Below, one piece after another: positions 10,440 to 19,505 of a stretch of 64,000 nucleotides of DNA; position 1 is the stretch's first letter, and every line of letters begins with the position of its first letter. The notes below the pieces were generated by a model, which worked only from the letters and a program-made list of their open reading frames with translations, was not told the origin of the DNA and did not search any database. The translations under genes and the position numbers were made by a program. The stretch comes from Pelagibius sp. Its GTDB lineage: Bacteria > Pseudomonadota > Alphaproteobacteria > Kiloniellales > Kiloniellaceae. The stretch covers positions 1 to 64,000 of the forward strand of contig JANQMC010000098.1 in the NCBI GenBank assembly GCA_028280305.1. The letters run 5' to 3'.

Positions 10440-11914
10440 CGCGATTCCTCGTGCCAGGTACGGCCGTCTCGTTCGATCAGCGCGACCGAGGCGCTGGGCC
10501 CCCAGGTCCCGGCGGTGTAGGACTTCGGCGCCTCACCGCCGGCCTTCCAGGCTTCCAGGATAGGGTCGACCCACTGCCAGGCGGCATCGACCTCGTCACG
10601 GCGCATGAACAGGGTCGGATTGCCGCGGATGACATCCATCAGCAGGCGCTCGTAAGCGTCGGGATTGCGGCTGTCGAAGGCCTGGGCGAAGGACATGTCG
10701 AGCGGCACTTGCTTCAGGCGCATGCCGCCCGGCCCCGGGTCCTTGATCATCAGCCAGAGCTTCACGCCCTCGTCCGGCTGCAGGCGGATCACCAGGTGGT
10801 TGGCGGCGATGGACCCCGCGCCGCTGCCGAAGATCGAGTGCGGAATTGGGTGGAAAGCCACGACGATTTCCGAAACCCTGTCCGCCAGGCGCTTGCCGGT
10901 GCGCAGATAAAAGGGCACCCCGGCCCAGCGCCAGTTGGCGATCTCCGCCTTCAGGGCAACGAAAGTCTCGGTCGCCGAGCTGTCGCCATCAAGCTCGTCC
11001 TGATAGGCGGGAACCGCGCCGCCGGCAGAGGCGCCGGCGGCGTACTGGCCCCGCACGGTCATGCGCTCCATGTTGTCGCCGGTAATCGGCACCAGGGCCT
11101 TCAGGACCTTGAGTTTTTCATCGCGCACCGCGTCGGCATCCATCGACATCGGCGCTTCCATGGCCACCAGGCAAAGCAACTGAAGGATATGATTCTGCAC
11201 CATGTCGCGCAGCGCCCCGGCGGTGTCGTAATAACCCCCACGCCCCTCGACCCCGATGTTCTCCGCCACCGTGATCTGGACATGATCGATGTGGGCCGCA
11301 TTCCACAGCGGCTCGAAAAGCGCATTTGCAAAGCGCAGCGCCATCAGGTTCTGCACCGTCTCCTTCCCCAGGTAATGGTCGATGCGATAGATCTGATGTT
11401 CGTCGAAGACAGCGCCAACCGCCGCGTTGACCGCCTGTGCGGTTTCGAAGTCCTTGCCGATGGGCTTTTCGATCACGACCCGGGTTTCGGCATTCATCAG
11501 CCCGTGGCGGCCGATGTTGGCGCAGATCGGCCCGAAAAGCTCCGGATTGACCGCTAGATAGAAGGCGCGCACGAATTCGCCGTCACCGGAGAGCTTCTCT
11601 TTGAGTTCACCCCAGCCCGCCTCGCCGGTACCGTCAACGGCCGTGTAGCAGACCCGGTTGAGGAAATGCTCGACGGCCTCCGGCGTCCGGTCCTCGGCGG
11701 CGACAAAGCGTTCGATGGCATCGCGGGTGGCATTGCGAAAGGCCTCGGCGGACATGTCTCTGCGGGAAACGGCCAGAATGCGGCTCGGCCCGACGATCTG
11801 TCCGGCACAGTCGCGGTGGAACAACGCCGGCAGCAGCTTCCGGTAGGACAAGTCACCGGTGCCGCCGAAAACGATCAGCTCGAAGGGATCGACGGGAATG
11901 GTCTGTGCAGTCAA
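10436..11914 (-). CDS. zwf: Glucose-6-phosphate 1-dehydrogenase
   Basis: A 492-residue cytoplasmic enzyme oxidising glucose-6-P with NAD(P)+. The nucleotide motif GGTGDL is at residues 17-22, EKPIG at 149-153, and the substrate/active-site signature RIDHYLGKE contains H180. It is the first gene of the five-gene Entner-Doudoroff operon, so its promoter lies in the 256-base gap 11915-12170 shared with the divergent sugar dehydrogenase gene. No recognisable HexR-type operator was seen there. Confidence 0.97.
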   Translation of the reverse strand: MTAQTIPVDPFELIVFGGTGDLSYRKLLPALFHRDCAGQIVGPSRILAVSRRDMSAEAFRNATRDAIERFVAAEDRTPEAVEHFLNRVCYTAVDGTGEAGWGELKEKLSGDGEFVRAFYLAVNPELFGPICANIGRHGLMNAETRVVIEKPIGKDFETAQAVNAAVGAVFDEHQIYRIDHYLGKETVQNLMALRFANALFEPLWNAAHIDHVQITVAENIGVEGRGGYYDTAGALRDMVQNHILQLLCLVAMEAPMSMDADAVRDEKLKVLKALVPITGDNMERMTVRGQYAAGASAGGAVPAYQDELDGDSSATETFVALKAEIANWRWAGVPFYLRTGKRLADRVSEIVVAFHPIPHSIFGSGAGSIAANHLVIRLQPDEGVKLWLMIKDPGPGGMRLKQVPLDMSFAQAFDSRNPDAYERLLMDVIRGNPTLFMRRDEVDAAWQWVDPILEAWKAGGEAPKSYTAGTWGPSASVALIERDGRTWHEESR

Positions 11915-12170
11915 TGCGGAATTCCGGGAACTGAGAGATGGAGGACTGAGCCGCCGGCTGCGGAAACTTCGACAGGGCTGTCAGGCATCACAGCGCCGCG
12001 GCACTAACTCAATCTTGTTGATGAAACGCGCCTTTCATACCCGATTGGACCCCTCCTTGCCAATGGTGGTTTTTGCGCCGCAACAAAACGCAGAGCGGAT
12101 ATTGATGAAAGGCCCCCGGGAAACCATCTCTTTTCCAACAGGTTGGACAAGAGGGAGCGGATAGAAGGTA

Positions 12171-13331
12171 ATGCGACAAGCAACGGCAATTTCACCCAGA
12201 GCCCTGGCCCTTGCCCTTTCCGCCGGCCTGTTTTGTTCGTATGCGGCCTATTCCGTGAAACCCGCCTTCGGCGACGGCCATGTCACCAGCTCGGCCCAGG
12301 CTGACTTCCGTATCGTTACCTTGGCGGAAGGTCTCCAGAATCCCTGGGGTCTGGCGTTTCTCCCGGACGGTTCGATGCTGATCACTGAGCGCAGCGGCGA
12401 CCTGCGCCTCTTCCAGAACGGCCGGCTCGAAGACCAGGCCATTGCCGGCGTGCCGGAGGTGGTGGCCCGCGGCCAGGGCGGCCTGCTTGATGTCGCCATT
12501 CATCCTGAGTTCGCCGAAAACCGCCTCATCTATCTCTCCTACGCCGGACCGGGAGACGGCGGCGCCAGCACCGAAGTGGCACGCGGGAGGCTCGAGGGCA
12601 TGGCGCTGGAGGATGTAGAGGTTCTTTTCCGCGCCGTCCCAAAGTCGGGCGGCACCGGCCATTTCGGCTCGCGCCTTGTCTTTGCCAACGACGGCAAGCT
12701 CTTCATCAGTCTCGGCGACCGCCGTCAGATCCGCGAATCGCAAAACCTGGGCAATCATATCGGCGCCATGATCCGCCTGAACGACGACGGTAGCGTGCCG
12801 GATGACAATCCCTTCATCGGCCAGGCCGGGGCGCTGCCGGAAATCTTCTCCTACGGGCACCGCAACGTACAGGGCATGACCCTGCATCCGGAAAGCGGGG
12901 AGATCTGGGCCCACGAGCACGGCCCGCGCGGCGGCGATGAACTGAATCTGCTGAAAGCGGGTGCCAACTACGGCTGGCCGGTCATCACCTACGGCATCGA
13001 TTACAGCGGCGCAATCATCTCCCACAAGACCGAGGCCGCCGGCATGGAACAGCCGGTCGTCTACTGGGACCCCTCCATCGCCCCCAGCGGCATGGCCATC
13101 TATGACGGCGACAAGTTTCCGCAGTGGCAGGGCGACATCTTCGTCGGCGCCCTCGCCCACCTCCACCTGCGTCGCCTGGAGATGGAGGGCGATCGGGTCG
13201 TCGACCAGGAATCCCTGCTCGTTGATCTTGGCGAGCGTATCCGCGATGTTCGCTCCGGTCCCGACGGCTACCTCTACGTCCTCACCGACAGCGGTGACGG
13301 CCAATTGCTGCGCCTGGAGCCGGCAAGCTAG
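12171..13331 (+). CDS. Periplasmic PQQ-dependent aldose sugar dehydrogenase (YliI/Asd-like)
   Basis: A 386-residue beta-propeller of the soluble glucose/sorbosone dehydrogenase family. A signal peptide is likely: a basic start, the hydrophobic run LALALSAGLFCSYAA, and an A-x-A-like region before residue 45. Family marks are the segment NPWGLAFLPDGSMLITER, the motif GHRNVQG, the strongly conserved HEHGPRGGDELN and the late APSGMAIYDG. Enzymes of this family oxidise aldoses in the periplasm with PQQ and calcium. No PQQ biosynthesis gene is in the window. It is divergent from zwf, which may link external sugar oxidation with the Entner-Doudoroff operon, though this is inference. Confidence 0.85.
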   Translation: MRQATAISPRALALALSAGLFCSYAAYSVKPAFGDGHVTSSAQADFRIVTLAEGLQNPWGLAFLPDGSMLITERSGDLRLFQNGRLEDQAIAGVPEVVARGQGGLLDVAIHPEFAENRLIYLSYAGPGDGGASTEVARGRLEGMALEDVEVLFRAVPKSGGTGHFGSRLVFANDGKLFISLGDRRQIRESQNLGNHIGAMIRLNDDGSVPDDNPFIGQAGALPEIFSYGHRNVQGMTLHPESGEIWAHEHGPRGGDELNLLKAGANYGWPVITYGIDYSGAIISHKTEAAGMEQPVVYWDPSIAPSGMAIYDGDKFPQWQGDIFVGALAHLHLRRLEMEGDRVVDQESLLVDLGERIRDVRSGPDGYLYVLTDSGDGQLLRLEPAS

Positions 13332-13523
13332 AGACCCGGGATTCAATCGGATAATATACTTCCATACCCCTTCAATAAACCCACATAAGATACTGATTTA
13401 AAATGCATAAAAAATAACTTCTATCCCCGATTGAACGCTTTACCCTGATGTAGCGACCAAGGAGCGTGGACGGTAGCCGCCGCCCCACCATGTTTCCTTG
13501 GACCAATCAGGGGAGTGTCCCAA

Positions 13524-14789
13524 ATGTACCCGTTTAAAACTTTATGCTTTAGCGTCGGCGCTCTGGCAGCAGGCCTCGCCTTCTCAGGCCCGGCACTGGC
13601 ACAAGCCCAGTATTCCGAGTATGTCGACAGTATTCAGCTCTCACGCGCCGAAGGTATTCATATCGACGTCGTGCTGCAGAACACCTCAGCCAACAAGGAT
13701 TTGAACGCCGTCAACATTCAGCCCAAGAGCAACACGCTGGAGCTGGATCTGTTCGGCCATATTAAGTGCAGCAAGGACAAGAAAATCGAATCCCATAAAG
13801 CCCGCGCCTATTTCGGCCCGGTGAATCTGGTGAACGATCAGATCAATGCCACCACCGCTCTCTACGAAGACGGCGCGGCTTTCCCTGGTTTCACCTTGTG
13901 GACGGGGAACCTTAATGGATGGGTCACTGAGGCCAACGAAGACATCCCCTTCTCCATCCCCCTCGCGCAGATCAAGCAAGGCCCCCCCGCCGTTCGCTTC
14001 GATCCGGTTGCGGAGCTGAATAAGAAGCTCCAAGCGCATATCGGCGAAGGTAAAAGCAAGGCATCTTTCTATCAGAAGGAACAATTCTTCACTGTCCAGC
14101 GCCCGATCACGCTGGCGGGCTGGTGCAAAAGGTCTCCGGGTGTTGCTAAGGCCGGCTACAGGACCGTCATGATGGCGCTCACCATCCGTTACGAGGGCGA
14201 TCCCCAGGTCAAGGAAACACCGGTGCTGAGCCCGAAGATCGGCGGCCAGCAGCCCGGTCAATTCCAGGTCGGCGATCAGCCGTTCAAGATCACATCGATG
14301 ACCTTCCAGCCCGACATGCCACACTACGTCGGGGGCTGCCCGGATGAAGCCACGATCCGGGTGGACTACATCGGCCAGGGCAGGGGTGAGATCCGCATCC
14401 GCGTGAACGATGGCGGTCAGACGATCTACGACTCGCCGAAGATCGCCTTCGATGCGAAAGACGGCAAACAGTCCCACGACTTCCAGATCGCGGTGCCGAA
14501 GCCGCCGCAGCACCAACTGAATCAGACCAAGCACCACAATCTGAAGGTCTATGTGCGTGGCAAGGGCGAAGAGGAACAGTTCTGGCCGGCCCACTACCAG
14601 CAGATGGACGCGGCGCTGTGGAAACACCGCTGTACGCCGGTCCTGAACCCGGTTCTGGGCGGCGCCAACACCGGCCAGAAGGGCGGCTACCAGCAGGGCG
14701 GCAACCAAGCCAAACCGGCGGTCATCCCCAAGCTGAGGCTGAACACGGCGCCGGCCAAGCCGAGGCCTCAACGGGCGCCTGTCAATTAA
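13524..14789 (+). CDS. Secreted protein of unknown function
   Basis: A 421-residue protein I do not recognise. It has a clear signal peptide (MYPFKTLCFSVGALAAGLAF then an ALAQAQ cleavage region). The mature part is rich in beta-prone segments. Cysteines are scattered (LFGHIKCSKDKK, AGWCKRSPG, GGCPDEATI, KHRCTPVL), compatible with disulfides. A pairwise-looking domain near 255-330 (IRVDYIGQGRGEIRIRVNDGG) recalls an Ig-like or jelly-roll fold. The last 50 residues are a low-complexity Gly/Gln/Pro/Lys tail. ATG 13524 has an AGGGGAG site 8 bases upstream, better than the in-frame GTG at 13515. It stands alone, preceded by an AT-rich stretch and followed by a strong terminator. Confidence 0.7.
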   Translation: MYPFKTLCFSVGALAAGLAFSGPALAQAQYSEYVDSIQLSRAEGIHIDVVLQNTSANKDLNAVNIQPKSNTLELDLFGHIKCSKDKKIESHKARAYFGPVNLVNDQINATTALYEDGAAFPGFTLWTGNLNGWVTEANEDIPFSIPLAQIKQGPPAVRFDPVAELNKKLQAHIGEGKSKASFYQKEQFFTVQRPITLAGWCKRSPGVAKAGYRTVMMALTIRYEGDPQVKETPVLSPKIGGQQPGQFQVGDQPFKITSMTFQPDMPHYVGGCPDEATIRVDYIGQGRGEIRIRVNDGGQTIYDSPKIAFDAKDGKQSHDFQIAVPKPPQHQLNQTKHHNLKVYVRGKGEEEQFWPAHYQQMDAALWKHRCTPVLNPVLGGANTGQKGGYQQGGNQAKPAVIPKLRLNTAPAKPRPQRAPVN

Positions 14790-14800
14790 CGGAAGCGAGC

Positions 14801-14829
14801 AAAAAGCCCCGCCGAGCGCGGGGTTTTTT
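14801..14829 (+). terminator. Rho-independent terminator after the secreted protein
   Basis: A 6-bp perfect GC stem, CCCCGC (14807-14812) and GCGGGG (14818-14823) with loop CGAGC, followed by TTTTTT and preceded by AAAAAG, so the paired A/T flanks extend it. It lies 12 bases past the stop codon at 14789 and upstream of the MFS gene on the same strand, making the secreted protein monocistronic. Confidence 0.9.
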
Positions 14830-14929
14830 CATTGGCCGGGCTCCGACTTCCTGCGTGGCAAGGCTGTCCGAACCTGTCAGTATTCCGCCTCGTTTCGCCG
14901 CTATCCATAACAACCGCTATCGTCCCGGG

Positions 14930-16135
14930 ATGCCCCAGAAGCCCCTGCGCACGGCAGAGTTCGTGGCGCTTTTCTCGCTGGTCACCGCGCTGACCGCACT
15001 CAGCATCGATGCGATCCTGCCCGCGCTGCGCGCGGTGGGCGATGCCTTGGCGGTTGCTGATGCCAGAGACACCCAACTGATCGTCACGCTGTTTATCCTG
15101 GGCATGGTCTTCGGCGAGATCTTCTTCGGCCCGCTTTCGGACGCCTATGGCCGCAAGCGGGCGATCCTGATCGGCCTGCTGATCTATGGGTTGGGAACGG
15201 TGATCGCCATGGTGGCCGACTCGCTTGAGCAGGTGCTGATCGGGCGGATCATTCAGGGCATCGGCGCGGCCGGCCCCAAGATCGCCTCCCGCGCCCTGAT
15301 CCGCGATCTCTACCAGGGCCGGGCCATGGCACGGATCATGTCCTTCATCTTCATGATCTTCATCCTCGTCCCCATGCTCGCCCCGGCCCTGGGCCAGGCG
15401 GTACTGCTGGTCGCCGACTGGCGCGCCGTCTTCATTCTGTTTCTTGTTCTGGCGGCCATTGTCGCGCTCTGGCTTAGCCTGCGGCAACCCGAGACGCTGC
15501 CACCGGAGCGGCGCATCCGCTTTTCCCTGGGGCCGATTCTGAGCAACGCTGCGCTGATTTTTCGCCACGCCAAGGTCATGGCCTATACCTTCGCTGCCGG
15601 CCTGATGTTCGGGGCTCTGCTGCTTTACCTCAGCACATCACAGGCGATGTTTCTGGATCTCTACGGTGTTGGCGAACTCTTCGTCCTTTACTTCGCTATT
15701 CTCGCGTCAGGCCTCGGCCTCACTTCTTATCTGAACAGCCAACTTGTCATGCGCTATGGCATGCACCGACTCTCCGTCATCTCTCTGGTCAGCATGGTCG
15801 CCTGCGCCTCTGCGCTGCTGCTCGTCGCCATTCAATACGACGGCGTGCCACCCTTCCCGGCCTTCATGGTTCTCTGCTTCCTGATGTTCTCTTTCATCGG
15901 CCTGCTGTTCGGCAACGTAAATGCCATGGCCATGGAGTCCCTGGGCCGCGTCGCCGGACTGGGCGCTTCGATCATCGCCTCAGTCTCAAGCCTGGTGGCG
16001 GTGATCCTGGGCGTTGCCGTCGGGCGCTTCTACGACCAGACGGTCTTCCCTTTGACTCTCGGCTTCATTTTCGCCGGCTTGGTAGCGCTAGCCCTAATCC
16101 TCGCTGCAAAACGCAGCAACGCCGGCGAGATATAA
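14930..16135 (+). CDS. MFS multidrug/drug:H+ antiporter (Bcr/CflA type)
   Basis: A 401-residue inner-membrane protein with about 12 hydrophobic segments. The first is LFSLVTALTALSIDAILPALRAVG, the common start of the Bcr/CflA drug-resistance group. The loop 2-3 signature DAYGRKRAI is present near residue 75. The drug:H+ antiporter motif C region is the segment MAYTFAAGLMFGALLL. The start at 14930 (MPQKPLRTAEF) is taken as the first ATG after the upstream terminator and matches family length. Substrate is not predictable. Confidence 0.85.
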   Translation: MPQKPLRTAEFVALFSLVTALTALSIDAILPALRAVGDALAVADARDTQLIVTLFILGMVFGEIFFGPLSDAYGRKRAILIGLLIYGLGTVIAMVADSLEQVLIGRIIQGIGAAGPKIASRALIRDLYQGRAMARIMSFIFMIFILVPMLAPALGQAVLLVADWRAVFILFLVLAAIVALWLSLRQPETLPPERRIRFSLGPILSNAALIFRHAKVMAYTFAAGLMFGALLLYLSTSQAMFLDLYGVGELFVLYFAILASGLGLTSYLNSQLVMRYGMHRLSVISLVSMVACASALLLVAIQYDGVPPFPAFMVLCFLMFSFIGLLFGNVNAMAMESLGRVAGLGASIIASVSSLVAVILGVAVGRFYDQTVFPLTLGFIFAGLVALALILAAKRSNAGEI

Positions 16136-16141
16136 GCCGTC

Positions 16142-17161
16142 TCAGTCGAAAGCCCCGAGAACAGCCGTCAGGTTTGGGCCCAACGCCGGAGAAAGATAGC
16201 CGCCCTCCTGGACCAGCACGGTCGGTAAACCCAGGCTGTCGATGGCGGCGCCGATGCGCGCGAAACCGCCGGTGGTAACCTTTAACCCATTAAAAGGGTC
16301 TTGCTCTGATGCATCGAGCCCCAGGGCCACGACCAGAACCTTCGGCTTAAAGGCCCGCAGGGCTTCCGCGGCGACTTCCAGCGCCGTCAGGAAGTCTTCA
16401 TCGCCGGCACCAAGGGGCAATGGCAGATTGAGGTTTGCCCCCTCGCCCTCCCCGCCGCCACGCTCGCCCGCATGGCCCCAGAAAAACGGATAGAGATGGT
16501 TCGGATCGGCGTGTACCGAGACCGTCAGCACGTCCCCGCGCTGCCAGAAAATCCCCTGGGTCCCGTTGCCGTGGTGAACGTCGACATCGAGGACAGCAAC
16601 CGTACCCATGTGCTTGCGGAGATACTGAGCCGCGATGGCGGTGTTGTTCAGGAAGCAGAAACCGCCGGCCATGTCGGCAAAGGCATGATGCCCCGGCGGC
16701 CGGCAAAGAGCGTAGGCGGCACGTTCGCCGCCTAGAACCGCATCGGCTGCGGTCAAAGCCACATCGGCAGCCGCCAGGGCCACCTCAAAGGTCTTGGGGC
16801 CGATCGGGCAGGCCGTGTCCGCCATATGCCAACCGGCCTTTCCGACGATGCTTTCAGGGTAACCACCGGCTTCATGGCGGTTCGGATGGACGTTTGGGAT
16901 CACCTCGGGGGAAGAGCCCGCGAAAGCCGCCCAGGCCGCCGGCGCCTCTTCCAGAAAACGCAGGTAATCCGCGCTGTGCACCGCCGCCACCGGATCACGC
17001 CCAAAGCGGCGCGGCATCAGGATTTCGTGCCCGGCCACCTCCAGCGCCTTGTGCAGCCGGGTTGCGCGCTCCGGCACCTCGGTGCTGTCGCGGCGCTCGC
17101 CGCGGACCAGGAAAAACCTGGGGTGATGGTTCTCGTGCTGCGGATCGTAATAAGCCTTCAT
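16142..17161 (-). CDS. Histone-deacetylase-family amidohydrolase, acetylpolyamine amidohydrolase-like
   Basis: A 339-residue zinc hydrolase close in length and layout to bacterial acetylpolyamine amidohydrolase. The catalytic His pair is H158-H159 (CRPPGHHAF). Zinc ligands are D194 and H196 (DVDVHHGNG) and D283 (LGLDASEQDPF). The N-terminal EVPERATRL segment and the Gly-rich VQEGGYLSP near the C-terminus are also typical. The expected reaction is deacetylation of acetylpolyamines or other acetylated small molecules in the cytoplasm. It is convergent with the MFS gene (6-base gap) and divergent from the GNAT gene. Polyamine-type glutamine synthetase homologues occur 40 kb away, so a polyamine role is possible but unproven. 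Confidence 0.85.
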   Translation of the reverse strand: MKAYYDPQHENHHPRFFLVRGERRDSTEVPERATRLHKALEVAGHEILMPRRFGRDPVAAVHSADYLRFLEEAPAAWAAFAGSSPEVIPNVHPNRHEAGGYPESIVGKAGWHMADTACPIGPKTFEVALAAADVALTAADAVLGGERAAYALCRPPGHHAFADMAGGFCFLNNTAIAAQYLRKHMGTVAVLDVDVHHGNGTQGIFWQRGDVLTVSVHADPNHLYPFFWGHAGERGGGEGEGANLNLPLPLGAGDEDFLTALEVAAEALRAFKPKVLVVALGLDASEQDPFNGLKVTTGGFARIGAAIDSLGLPTVLVQEGGYLSPALGPNLTAVLGAFD

Positions 17162-17302
17162 GAAACTGCCCCCTTTACCGCTGCCACCCCTTTGACTTGC
17201 GGTATTGTCCCCCTTGATGGCAAAGACTGTGTTCGCCCGGCCAACGACCCGTCAAGCCGAAACAGTACCGCCGCGTCATTGCGGGAAGCCCGAGGAAAAG
17301 CC

Positions 17303-18151
17303 ATGCAGGACGACATTGAAATCCGGACGATGTCCCGCCCCGAACTGGAAATCGCCATTGGCTGGGCCGCTGACGAGGGCTGGAATCCGGGTTTGGCCGA
17401 CGGCGATTGCTTCCACGCAAGCGATCCCGAGGGCTTCCTCATGGCTTTCAAGGACGGCAGCCCGGCCGCTTCCATTTCGGTGGTCGCTTACGGGGCGGAC
17501 TACGGCTTCCTGGGGTTCTATATCTGCAATCCGGCGGTTCGCGGCCAGGGGCTCGGTTACCGCCTCTGGCAGGCCGGGCTGCAACGCCTGGACGGACGCT
17601 GCGTCGGCCTGGACGGCGTCGTCGACCAGCAATCCAACTACAGGAAAGAGGGTTTCGTACTGGCGCACCGCAATGTGCGCTACGGCGGTACTGTCGCCTG
17701 CGAAGCGCCTGAGGACCCGCGGTTGCGGCCCATAGCGCCGGGGCAAATCGCAGCAATCCTGGCCTATGATCGCCCCTTCTTCCCGGGGCCCCGCGAGGCC
17801 TTCCTGAGGTGCTGGCTGAGAGCAGGCGAGAGCCGTCGAGGTTTCGTCGTGATCAACGAAGATGGTGTCGCCGGTTACGGGGTGCTGCGCCGCTGCCGTG
17901 AAGGCTACAAGATCGGTCCGCTCTTCGCGGAAAGTCCGGCGGATGCCGACCTGCTGTTCCGTGCACTCGCCGCCGGGGCCGGAAATGCGCCGATCTATCT
18001 TGACCCGCCCGAGCCGAACCGGGAAGCGATCAGCCTGGCCGAACGCTATGGCCTGCAACCGGTGTTCGAGACCGCCCGGATGTACCGGGGCGCTGCCCCG
18101 GCACTGCCGCTGCAGCAGATCTTCGGCATCACCACTTTCGAGCTTGGTTGA
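17303..18151 (+). CDS. GNAT-family N-acetyltransferase with a second acetyltransferase-like domain
   Basis: A 282-residue protein. The N-terminal GNAT domain (residues 1-130) has the acetyl-CoA-binding motif VRGQGLGYRLWQ, matching the R/Q-x-x-G-x-G pattern. The rest (about 150-280) matches the extra C-terminal GNAT-like domain seen in a known group of two-domain acetyltransferases. It contains FFPGPREAFLRCWL and a late EPNREAISLAERYGL. The substrate is unknown. ATG 17303 gives the natural start, whereas the long upstream open frame is antisense to the deacetylase gene. An acetyltransferase lying next to a deacetylase could reflect opposing activities, but they are divergent rather than one operon. 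Confidence 0.8.
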   Translation: MQDDIEIRTMSRPELEIAIGWAADEGWNPGLADGDCFHASDPEGFLMAFKDGSPAASISVVAYGADYGFLGFYICNPAVRGQGLGYRLWQAGLQRLDGRCVGLDGVVDQQSNYRKEGFVLAHRNVRYGGTVACEAPEDPRLRPIAPGQIAAILAYDRPFFPGPREAFLRCWLRAGESRRGFVVINEDGVAGYGVLRRCREGYKIGPLFAESPADADLLFRALAAGAGNAPIYLDPPEPNREAISLAERYGLQPVFETARMYRGAAPALPLQQIFGITTFELG

Positions 18152-18272
18152 AAGCCTGCCTGGCGCACCCGGGTTCACCTGTGAGCGCGGATTGACTTGC
18201 CGTCACCCGCAAGGTGCGGTAAGGCCGCAATCCGGTTTCTACCTTCTGTGACGACCTGATGAGCGTAAGCCT

Positions 18273-19466
18273 ATGACCCTGTTGGCGCCGACCGCCGATC
18301 AAGCGAAAACGACCCCTTTCGCCCTCAACGCCGTGCCAGCGATTCATTTCGGCCCCGGCCGCAGTGAAAGTCTGGCGGAGGACGTGAAGGCCGTTTCCAA
18401 AGGGCGGCGGGTGCTGCTGGTCGCCGACGCGGCATTGGTCGAGCTTGGCATGGTAGCCCCCCTGAGCGGCAGCCTGGAAACAGCCGGTGCGGTCACCGAA
18501 CTCTTCGCCGATATCGCCGGAGAGCCCAAGGCCGCTCAGATCGATGGGGCGGCCGAAGCCGCCCGTAGGCTGCGGGCCGATGCCGTCATCTGTCTTGGCG
18601 GCGGCTCCGCCCTCGACATCGGCAAGCTGGCCGGCTGCATCGCCGCCGATAAACCCGATGCAATGACCTATGCCCTGGGCGCCCGCCCGCTGCCTGCAAC
18701 GAGCCTGCCGAAAATCTGCATACCCACCACGGCGGGCACCGGCTCGGAACTTTCCGCCACCAACATCTTCTCCAACCCCGAAGGCAAGAAAGTCTGGATC
18801 TGGGGTCAGGAAACCAAACCGGCGCGGGTGATCCTGGACCCCCTGCTGACTCTTTCTCTGCCGCCACACCTGACGGCCTGGACCGGCCTGGATGCTTTCG
18901 TTCACGCCCTGGAGGCCTGCACCAACCGGCACAGTCATGCCGGCGCCGCACCGGTCTGCCACCAGGCCCTGGGTTTGATCGCGGGGGCGCTTGCCACCGC
19001 CGTCGAACAGCCCGGCGATGTCGAGGCCCGAGGCGCCATGCTGCTGGGCTCGGCCTATGCCGGAATCGGCATCGACAACTGCGGTACGGCGATCGCCCAC
19101 AATATTTCCCATGCCCTGGCCGCCCTGGCGCCCATCCATCATGGGCTGGCCACCGCCCTGGCGCTGGAGTTGACCCTTGGCTGGTCGGTGGAAGGTGAAG
19201 CCGGGCCCGAACAAGGAGCCTTCACCGCCGCCGCCAAGGCCTGCGGACTGGCGGGCGCCGATGAGCTGCCCGGCTGGTTCTCGGCGCTGATGACCCGCTG
19301 CGGGCTTGAGCGCCGACTCCCCGATGCCTTTGCGGGTTTCACGGCTGAGGATCTCGCCCGGGAGATGCGCCGTGAAGAGAACCAGCCCATGCGGGCGGCA
19401 ACAGTGCGGACGGTGGGCGAAGACGATATCGACCGCTTCGCCGCCGCCACCTTGGCCCTCGCCTGA
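18273..19466 (+). CDS. Iron-containing alcohol dehydrogenase
   Basis: A 397-residue group III dehydrogenase. The dinucleotide loop GGGSALDIGKLAG lies near residue 110. The central segment IPTTAGTGSELSATN is followed by the metal-site segments LDAFVHALEAC and HNISHALAA, then HHGLATAL. These supply the Asp/His ligands for Fe or Zn. It reduces or oxidises an alcohol/aldehyde with NAD(P)H, but the specific substrate is not evident. It is 39 bases upstream of an enolase-superfamily gene on the same strand, so the pair probably acts in one catabolic pathway. Confidence 0.85.
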   Translation: MTLLAPTADQAKTTPFALNAVPAIHFGPGRSESLAEDVKAVSKGRRVLLVADAALVELGMVAPLSGSLETAGAVTELFADIAGEPKAAQIDGAAEAARRLRADAVICLGGGSALDIGKLAGCIAADKPDAMTYALGARPLPATSLPKICIPTTAGTGSELSATNIFSNPEGKKVWIWGQETKPARVILDPLLTLSLPPHLTAWTGLDAFVHALEACTNRHSHAGAAPVCHQALGLIAGALATAVEQPGDVEARGAMLLGSAYAGIGIDNCGTAIAHNISHALAALAPIHHGLATALALELTLGWSVEGEAGPEQGAFTAAAKACGLAGADELPGWFSALMTRCGLERRLPDAFAGFTAEDLAREMRREENQPMRAATVRTVGEDDIDRFAAATLALA

Positions 19467-19505
19467 ACAGCGATCCCAAAGCACAGAGTCCGAAAGCACA
19501 GAGAC

